Part shown: in pieces, positions 57,512 through 64,000 of the stretch
Layout: the number at the start of each line of letters is the position of its first letter
Numbering within the stretch: position 1 is the stretch's first letter
Assembly: GCF_001540865.1 (NCBI RefSeq)
Contig: NW_017893372.1
Span: 27,309-91,308 of the forward strand
Source: Ananas comosus
Taxonomy: Eukaryota; Streptophyta; Magnoliopsida; Poales; Bromeliaceae
DNA length: 64,000 nucleotides
Direction of reading: 5' to 3'
The notes under the pieces: model-generated
Databases searched by the model: none
Told to the model about the DNA's origin: nothing
Seen by the model: the letters and a program-made list of their open reading frames with translations, nothing else
Program-made: the position numbers and the translations under genes

Positions 57512-59205
57512 TGTTGGAATTGTTTGTTTGATTATTAGTTTTGAGATGAATAAATCTTTCTCTATTTTTGAAATAGCTATAATATTTTTGACTTGAGGGT
57601 TGCACTAATTTAGGGGGAGTCTTTCCAATTTTAGCTATGAAAATTTCTGAAATTCAAGATGTGGAAAGAGTTACATCCCTGCTGGGAGTGTGAAAACTAC
57701 CACCACATGGAGGAAAGAGCTACCACCCCGGTCGTCCGGTCAGTGTGTGCAGCTACCACATGTTGATTAAACTATCTATGTAAGACAAAAGGAAAGTACC
57801 TTTAAGAAAGAGAAAATGTAAGAATAATATGCTCAAAGAGCTATACATCTTGTAGGTGATATAAGGTGGAATGTTAATAAAAGATGCTCAAAGAGCCACT
57901 CATGTCTCGAATAATGTGCATAACTCAATTTGATCATGTTATGTTAATTTCACAATTTTGAGAACTATTTATTCATTTTCTTTAACAAAATATGATGGTA
58001 AAATGATACAATATATTCCTAGATCTTGCATGATGTGTGGGATTTTATTTTATATGTATCGAGAATTCTCATTGATTTTCGGGTCAAAAATTTTGAAATT
58101 TTGAATATCCCTGAAATTAATTTTTCAAAATTCATTTATGAAATTTTATTTAAAGTTTTTGTGGATGGAAATAGGTTATTTGTGATGATTGAGCATTATG
58201 GAATATCCTTACATTTTTTTTTAAATTTTCGGGCTACATTTAAAACATTTTAAATTTTCAGGTTCTGGGACCGGTCCCAGGCAAGAGAGACCGGTCCCTC
58301 CGCCAGACCCGATAAAAGGACTTATGCGTAGGGTTTTTTGTATTTTTTGCAAACTTGGTTCTTTTCGTTTCCAGAGTTCTCCCCTGCTCCTCTCTTGTCT
58401 TTTGAGTGGGATTGCTCCCGATCTTCCTTGGTTTGCACTGATTGTAGGTAAGATTTCGGATTTTGTTGCTTTTATTTGATATATTCCGAAATTAGGTTTT
58501 ATTTCATATTTTTTATAGTGTTTGTTCTAGAGATCTTGATGAATGTGTTCTTTTAGGCTTCGATGTTGTTTTTAGATCTGTTATTTTCATTTTCTCTATG
58601 TGGGTCATCTAAAAGTTTAAGGCTTTGAATTTCTACTGATTCTAAACCCTAGAAACTAGTTATTCTTGTTCTTATGATTTGATTCTAATAACAAGTTTCT
58701 AACGATCAACAATCGACTTGATTCTTTGTTTTTACTCGAGAAATCATACGAGAATCAAGTAGATGTTTGATTAAAGGTAGATCCTCATAGCTTATGGGAT
58801 TCTAAAGCTTAATCACCACAAATCTTCAATTCTACAAGCTCCGGAAGGAGATTCGACGTGTGGAGTTCACGTGTAGCCGAGGAATCGGTGGACGCTTCAA
58901 GGAGTTGAGGCGTTGACGCTGCAAGGAGTTGCAGTGAGATCGATTGGAGGATTCTTATCGATCGAGGACCGGCGAAGATCATCATCTACGAGAAATTCTT
59001 TGCAAAATCACTTGTACTCATGTTTTCCTAGTGGATTTTCTTTGCGTGATTAGTCCCGTGGGTTTTTCACTCCGATTTGGAGTTTTCCCACGTTAAATTC
59101 TCGGTGTGCTGTTTTCTTTTCTGCTATTTTATTTTATTTGCATCGAGATTTTTGAGTTTGCCGTTTTTACACCTATTCACCCCACTCTAGGTGTTAATTA
59201 CCTTT
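57512..59205 (+). mobile_element. Copia-type LTR (SIRE-like), about 1.7 kb
   Basis: A plausible start is TGTTGGAATTG at 57512. Towards the end it has 'cccgtgggtttttcactccg', 'ctcggtgtgctg' and 'cacctattcaccccactctagg', a hallmark of plant Ty1/copia SIRE/Maximus-type LTR ends. It contains two ACCGGT palindromes (58265-58299) just before a TATA-like 'gataaaagg' (58311). The exact right end is unclear: no primer-binding site follows, and Ty3 protease sequence starts by 59240. Confidence 0.6.
58265..58299. repeat. Pair of GGGACCGGTCCC palindromes in copia-type LTR
   Basis: 'tgggaccggtcccag' and 'gagaccggtccctc' are separated by about 10 bp, with a TATA-like 'gataaaagg' about 12 bp further on. 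Confidence 0.85.
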
Positions 59206-59239
59206 TAGATCCTCGGGATCCATATCTTATAGAGCCTTT

Positions 59240-59428
59240 TTTGATACAGGTGCTACTCATTCATTCATTAGCCGACCGTTTGCACAAACACATGGCATTG
59301 AGATTCAAATGAGTAAAAGTACCTGGTGGGTAGAAGCTCCCGAACGTCGTTTGTCATTAGAAAGGAGTGTTTGGCGTGTCTGGTGCAAGTAGGCGACTGG
59401 ATTATGGAGGTTAAAGGACTTCGACCTC
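59240..59428 (+). pseudogene. Ty3/gypsy aspartic protease fragment
   Basis: The active-site motif DTGATHSFIS starts at 59243, followed by RPFAQTHGIEI. The protease normally cleaves the gag-pol polyprotein. A TAG at 59390 and small indels in 59360-59420 separate it from the main pol frame starting at 59429. The gag part, primer site and 5' LTR of this element are missing: its left side is replaced by the copia-type LTR. Confidence 0.8.
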
Positions 59429-61288
59429 GTGTTGGGCATGGATTGGCTCTCGAAGTACTATGCAACTATCGACTGCAAGAGCCGGATTATAACTTTTCGT
59501 GAGCCCGGACAAGAAGAACTCACGTGCCGGGCTTGCAAGAGTTCACTCTTCGCCTTGACGGTGTCGGCGTCGAGGGCAAGAAAGATGGTTAATAGTGGTT
59601 GCGCAGCTTATTTAGCGACCGTCGTGGAGCTTAATAGGGAGACTCCGACACTCGAGGATATCTCTGTGGTTAGGGAGTTTCCAGATGTGTTTTCCGCGGA
59701 GTTACCGGGATTGCCGCCGGATTGGGAGATCGAGTTCATAATTGACTGGGTTCCCGGGATGACGCCAATTTCGAAGGCTTTGTATCGGACGGCACCGGCC
59801 GAGTTAAAAGAGTTGAAGGCTCAACTGCAGGATCTACTCGACAAGGGGTTCATGAAGCCGAGTGTATCACCTTGGGGAGCCCCAGTGCTGTTTGTGAAGA
59901 AGAAAGGCAGATCTTTTCGCCTTTGTGTTGTTTATCGTGAGCTCAACAAAGTCACGATTAAGAACAAGTATCCGTTGCCTCATATTAACGACTTATTTGA
60001 TCAGTTGCAAGGATTGCGGGTTTACTCAAAGATTGATCTTCAGTCCGGCTATCATCATTTGAAGATCAAGTCGGAAGATGTGCATAAGACCGCGTTTCGG
60101 ACACGGTACGGGCACTACGAGTTCACGGTTATGCCATTCGGGCTTACAAATGCCCCGTCGGCGTTCATGGATTTGATGAACCGTATGTTCAGAGCTTATT
60201 TGGACCGATTTGTGGTGGTATTCATAGATGACATCTTGGTCTACTCTCGTAGCGACGAAGAGCATGGGGAACATTTGAGGATTGTGCTACAAGTCCTTCG
60301 GGAGGAGCAGCTCTATGCAAGGTTGAAGAAGTGCGACTTCTGGTTCCGCGAAGTTGCCTTCTTAGGACATGTTATTTCTGAGGGTGGTGTATCTGTTGAC
60401 CGGAGGAAAGTGGAGGCGATCAAGGATTGGCCTCGTCCGACTAATGTGTCGGAGGTTCGTAGTTTCGTCGGCTTGGCGGGCTACTATAGACGGTTCATGG
60501 AGGGATTTTCGAAAATTGTTGTTCCACTTACTCGTCTTACTCAGAAGGGCACGAAGTTTGTGTGGAGTGACGACTGCGACCAATGCTTCAAGGAGTTAAA
60601 GGAAAGGTTGACGTCAACTCCGATACTAGCCCTACCGGTACAGGGAGAAGACATTGTGGTTTATAGCTACGCATCCTACCAGGGTCTGGAGTGTGTTCTG
60701 ATGCAGTGCGGGAAAGTGATTGCCTATGCATCCCGCCAGTTGAAAAGCTACGAGAAGAACTATCCTATTCATGACCTGGAGTTAGCAGCGGTGGTCTTCG
60801 CACTGAAGTTGTGGAGACACTATCTTTATGGAGCGCATTGCGAGTTGTATACGGACCACAAGAGTTTGAAATATTTGTTCACTCAGAAAGAGCTCAATAT
60901 GCGACAGCGCAAGTGGTTAGAATTGTTAAAGGATTACGATGTTACAATCCTTTACCACCTGAGAAAAGCCAATGTAGTGGCGGATGTGCTTAGTAGAAAG
61001 TCGACGGAGAACCTCGCTATGTTGATCACGCATCAGGAGCCGCTGTGGAGAGAGATGCAGCGACTCGATCTTGAGGTGGTAGCTCCGGAGGTGCCGGTTA
61101 TGTTTATGGCTCTCGTTGTCCAACCTACCTTGTTGGAGGGGATTAAGGATTTGCAATCCGCGGATATAAGCCTCCAAAAGGTGTGGCGCGACATCAAGAA
61201 TGGTCACCTAAGTGATTTTAGTATTGGCACCGATGGTGCACTTCGGTATCGAAACCGGTGGTATGTGCCGGGCAATGCAGAGGTCTGA
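59429..61288 (+). pseudogene. Ty3/gypsy pol: reverse transcriptase and RNase H
   Basis: A 619-codon open frame. It begins at the protease end ([11 protein letters not shown]), then the reverse transcriptase: [11 protein letters not shown] (about 160-168), motif [12 protein letters not shown] (about 199-209), [11 protein letters not shown], and the catalytic IDDILVYS with Asp267-Asp268. RNase H follows with [16 protein letters not shown] and [12 protein letters not shown], then [15 protein letters not shown] and the start of the integrase zinc region. Odd points: the position normally Asp in the LCV-Y-RELN motif is Val168, and the first RNase H catalytic Asp position is Tyr414. It ends at an in-frame TGA at 61286. 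Function converts element RNA to DNA; this copy is defective. Confidence 0.92.
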
Positions 61289-62566
61289 AAGTTGATTCTA
61301 GATGAGGCACATCGGTCTCCCTATAGCGTCCATCCGGGCGGCACCAAAATGTTCGAGGATTTGAAAATGCAATATTGGTGGCTGGGAATGAGAAGAGACA
61401 TTGGACGCTATATGGCACAATGCCTTGTATGCCAAGCAAGTCAAGACGGAGCGCCGATTTCCAGCGGGAAAGCTCCAAAGTTTACCAATTCCCGTTTGGA
61501 AATGGGAGGATATCACTATGGACTTCGTGGTCGGGTTGCCCCGTTCGTCGGGCGGCCATGATGCTATTTGGGTAGTGGTGGATCGCTTGACCAAGTCGGC
61601 GCACTTCTTACCGATCCACACTACTTGGTCTGGAGACAAGCTGGCGCGGCTTTAACTTGACGAGGTGGTGAGACTGCATGGGGTTCCGAAATCGATTATG
61701 TCGGATCGAGACCCCCGATTTACGTCATGCTTTTGGAAGAGCATACAAGAAGCACTTGACACACGGCTCGATTTTAGTACCGCTTTTCATCCTCAAAGCG
61801 ACGAACAATCGGAGAGAACGATCCAAGTCTTGGAGGATATGTTGCGTGCGTGTGTCATTGATTAACGGGGTAGATGGCATGAGCACTTAGCAATGGCCGA
61901 GTTCTCCTACAATAATAGTTATCAAGCTACTATAGCAATGGCATCGTTTGAAGCTCTCTATGGGAGGAAGTGCCGTTCCCATATACAATGGAGCGAGGTG
62001 GGCGAGCGAGTAGCCTTGGGCCCCGACGTGTTACGAGAGGCGGAAGAGAAAGTCCGCCTTGCTCGCTAACGAATGTTGACGACGCAAACTAGACGGAAAG
62101 GTTATGCAGATAAGCGCCGACGAGATCTAGAATTCGCGGTTGGAGACCGCGTCTTTTTGAAAGTTTCGCCCATGAGAGGTATGAAGAGGTTTGGAGTTCG
62201 GGGAAAGCTAAGTCCTCGTTACATCGGACCGTATGAGATACTGGAACGGATTGGTGCGGTAGCCTATCGGTTAGCATTGCCGCCCAAGCTTGTGGGAGTT
62301 CACAGTGTATTCCGCGTTTCAATCTCCGCAAGTACGTTCACGATCCCGAGCATGTGCTCTTGTTCGAACCGCCCGAGCTTCAAGAGGATATGACTTATGA
62401 GGAGTTCCCGGTGTCAATTATTGCTCATGAGGTGAGGAAGCTGCGGAACCGTGAGATTCCGTATGTCAAAATTCAATGAAGCAATCACGATGATCGGGAG
62501 GCTACTTGGGAGCTCGAGGAGGCGATGAAAAAGCATCATCCTCATCTTTTCGAAGATTTGGATTGA
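61289..62566 (+). pseudogene. Ty3/gypsy integrase and C-terminal region, broken
   Basis: The zinc region H..H..C..C (EAHRSPYSVHPG...MAQCLVCQ) is intact around 61300-61440. A one-base frame change near 61435 leads to the core: ITMDFVVGLP, VDRLTKSAHFLP, SDRDPRF and [14 protein letters not shown] supply the D, D, E positions. Further in-frame stops lie at 61653 (TAA), 61862 (TAA), 62067 (TAA) and 62477 (TGA), and a frame change near 62320. The C-terminal part reads GDRVFLKVSPMRG, GKLSPRYIGPYEIL and a chromo-like tail ending about 62566. Integrase would insert element DNA; this one cannot be made in one piece. Confidence 0.88.
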
Positions 62567-62621
62567 GGTGTGCATTTTGGTTTAGGTGCGTTGTGTTTTG
62601 TGGACGAAACTCCCTCATTTT

Positions 62622-62634
62622 AAGGAGGGGAGGA
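62622..62634 (+). other. Polypurine tract of the Ty3/gypsy element
   Basis: AAGGAGGGGAGGA lies directly before TGTAAGG, where the 3' LTR starts. It is identical to the tracts of the D elements. Confidence 0.9.
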
Positions 62635-63607
62635 TGTAAGGTATTGGATCCTCGGTTTGTGTGAGTCCGAACTTCGGTCGGAATTGACCAAAGTACAGAG
62701 TTGTGGGCTTCGGAACGCGTTAAAATGGCTTCTAAGGGGTTGTAGGACCTTGGTGAGCACTTGAGATGAAATTCTGCAAAATTCACAGTTTTTGTGCTTA
62801 CGGGGTCCGGACCCTCTAGAGGGACCGAACCTCGTAGCCCGAAATTGCCCAGCCCGGACAGTGCACTTGTGGTGTTGTTTGAGGGGTTTTATGCAAATTG
62901 TCATGAGTGGAGTGTATATGAGAGGCTAGGGCTCATTTCCTCTCATCTCTCTCACACTTGCAACCCAAACACACACTTTCTCTCTCTAAGATCTCTCTCT
63001 CTTTCTCTCCTTGGGTGAATCCAAGAGAAGAAGGTGGTGGAGAAGAGTGTTAAGTGGTGTAGTTTCTTCCTCATCTTCTTCCTAGGCTCAAGAAGGAAGC
63101 TTTTGAGGTAAGCTCCATGGCCTCTCATGGTGATTTCTTAGGGTTTGGTTTAAATACCCTAGAAATGGATTTAGGTGAATCTCTAAAGGATGCTAGGATG
63201 CTATTTGCTTGACTCTTAGCTTTGTTTAGAGTATTCTTGCAAATAGTTGATTCTAGGGTTTTAAAATGTGGTTTTGCCAATGTTTGGGTTTGATCTAAAT
63301 TGAACCCATATGACCCTAATTGCTAGGTAATCTAACATGCCGGTGAACTCGGTTCGGTGATCCGACGAGTCTACGCGGAGATATTGAAGGAAGAGTCCGT
63401 TTTGGCTTCTTTTTCGCCTAGAGGGCCGAGGCGACATCTAAAAAATCACGAATCTTGGGTCTCGCACCTCGGCAGTATTTAGAGGTGGTGGGTGCTATCC
63501 GGAACATCCGGATTTCTTTTTATATCTTAGTTACTTCATTGGCCATGCATAGGTTCATGTTAGCATTCATACATCGTAGAGTAGAATGTTACTTATTCCA
63601 TTCCTTG
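62635..63607 (+). mobile_element. 3' LTR of the Ty3/gypsy element (5' part)
   Basis: It starts TGTAAGGTATTGG after the polypurine tract. It contains a weak palindrome pair ('ggggtccggaccctctagagggaccgaacc', 62800-62835), CT-rich leader (62935-63010) and LTR body similar in layout to the other LTRs. It is interrupted at 63608 by another LTR and not resumed within the window. Confidence 0.8.
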
Positions 63608-64000
63608 TGTCACGCCCCGCGACCGCTACCAATTTGGCTCGGCTTGGGCGCGTCGAACAGACGCCGGACGGACAGCACCTCCCCTGTCCGCCCAAGGCTA
63701 ACAACGAGATTGTGTACAACAAGTCCCCAGAAAAAATAACTTGAATGCATACACAATCGATAACTACAACGAGAGCACAATCAGTGCAAAACAACCGAGA
63801 GCAAGATACAAGTATAGAACATACGAGTAATGATAAAGAGAGAGCATCTATCTATTACATTCATTCAGCCTTCATAATACAATTTGATTATACATTGAAC
63901 TTCCAAAACATAGAATACAGCTTACATCTTCCAAAATATAAACATTAGCTTACATTCATCCCAAAATAGCTCACAACCTATACATCATCTACTCTCAATG
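63608..64000 (-). mobile_element. LTR insertion J (partial, runs off the window)
   Basis: It starts TGTCACGCCCCGCGACCG with the family-typical terminal domain (CCGGACGGACAGC...CTGTCCGCCCAAGGC) on the plus strand, so the LTR is in minus orientation. It resembles D more than B, and the rest is outside the window. Confidence 0.75.

Noticed and set aside
1..64000. tRNA or rRNA genes
   Set aside because: The TGGTATCAGAGC sites are retrotransposon primer-binding sites; no cloverleaf with matching arms was seen at them or elsewhere, and no rRNA-like stretch was recognised.

Overview
The window is transposon-dominated plant nuclear DNA. Nearly all of it is nested LTR retrotransposon sequence, DNA-transposon sequence and AT-rich spacer; I see no intact host gene. 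The carA-like exons carry plant-type introns, and pineapple (Ananas) or a related monocot is my guess from overall repeat style only. Non-biological features are three N gaps (43491-43515, 45406-45448, 50736-50760) and two single-N contig joins (27194, 29505).

Layout, 1-17976: a nest of Ty3/gypsy-type LTRs. An outer element F (LTR remnant to 17287, primer site 17294-17305, gag from 17645) holds LTR E' (15517-16982). E' holds minus-strand element C (LTR 7238-15516, primer site, gag fragment). C holds solo LTRs A (1743-4366) and B (4599-7042), LTR G (294-1415, itself cut by another A at 1-293), and inside its LTR a B solo LTR (9813-14971) that carries an A solo LTR (11676-14354). Target-site duplications TCCTA and AATAA mark the inner two.

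17977-37310: minus-strand, gag-only family D. The left D LTR (17977-29032) is split by a 7.8 kb CACTA transposon (20134-27966, duplication GTA). That transposon carries one exon resembling TMEM19/PGR proteins and seven exons of a carbamoyl-phosphate synthase small-chain (carA) gene, so it is a gene-capturing (Pack-CACTA) element. The carA copy has a frameshift and lacks its last exon(s). At N 29505 the assembly seems to join two different D insertions; the right one has gag (33776-32449), primer site and a 5' LTR (34140-37310).

37311-47940: LTR E (to 39527), other LTR pieces (to 41338), then an AT-rich fold-back element present twice around a gap, poly-T tracts and dispersed repeats.

47970-64000: a heavily decayed Ty1/copia pol (48025-50520), a 4.36 kb solo LTR with a GC-rich core (50853-55215, duplication GAGAG), small fold-back repeats, a copia-type LTR (57512-about 59205) abutting the protease of a Ty3/gypsy pol (59240-62566), its polypurine tract and 3' LTR (62635-), and a last LTR insertion at 63608.

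Two structures recur across otherwise different LTR families: arrays of ACCGGT-centred palindromes just upstream of a TATA-like box, and a short hairpin of the type GAACTA...TAGTTC in the downstream half of the LTR. With the gene-capturing transposon, these are the main points of interest.
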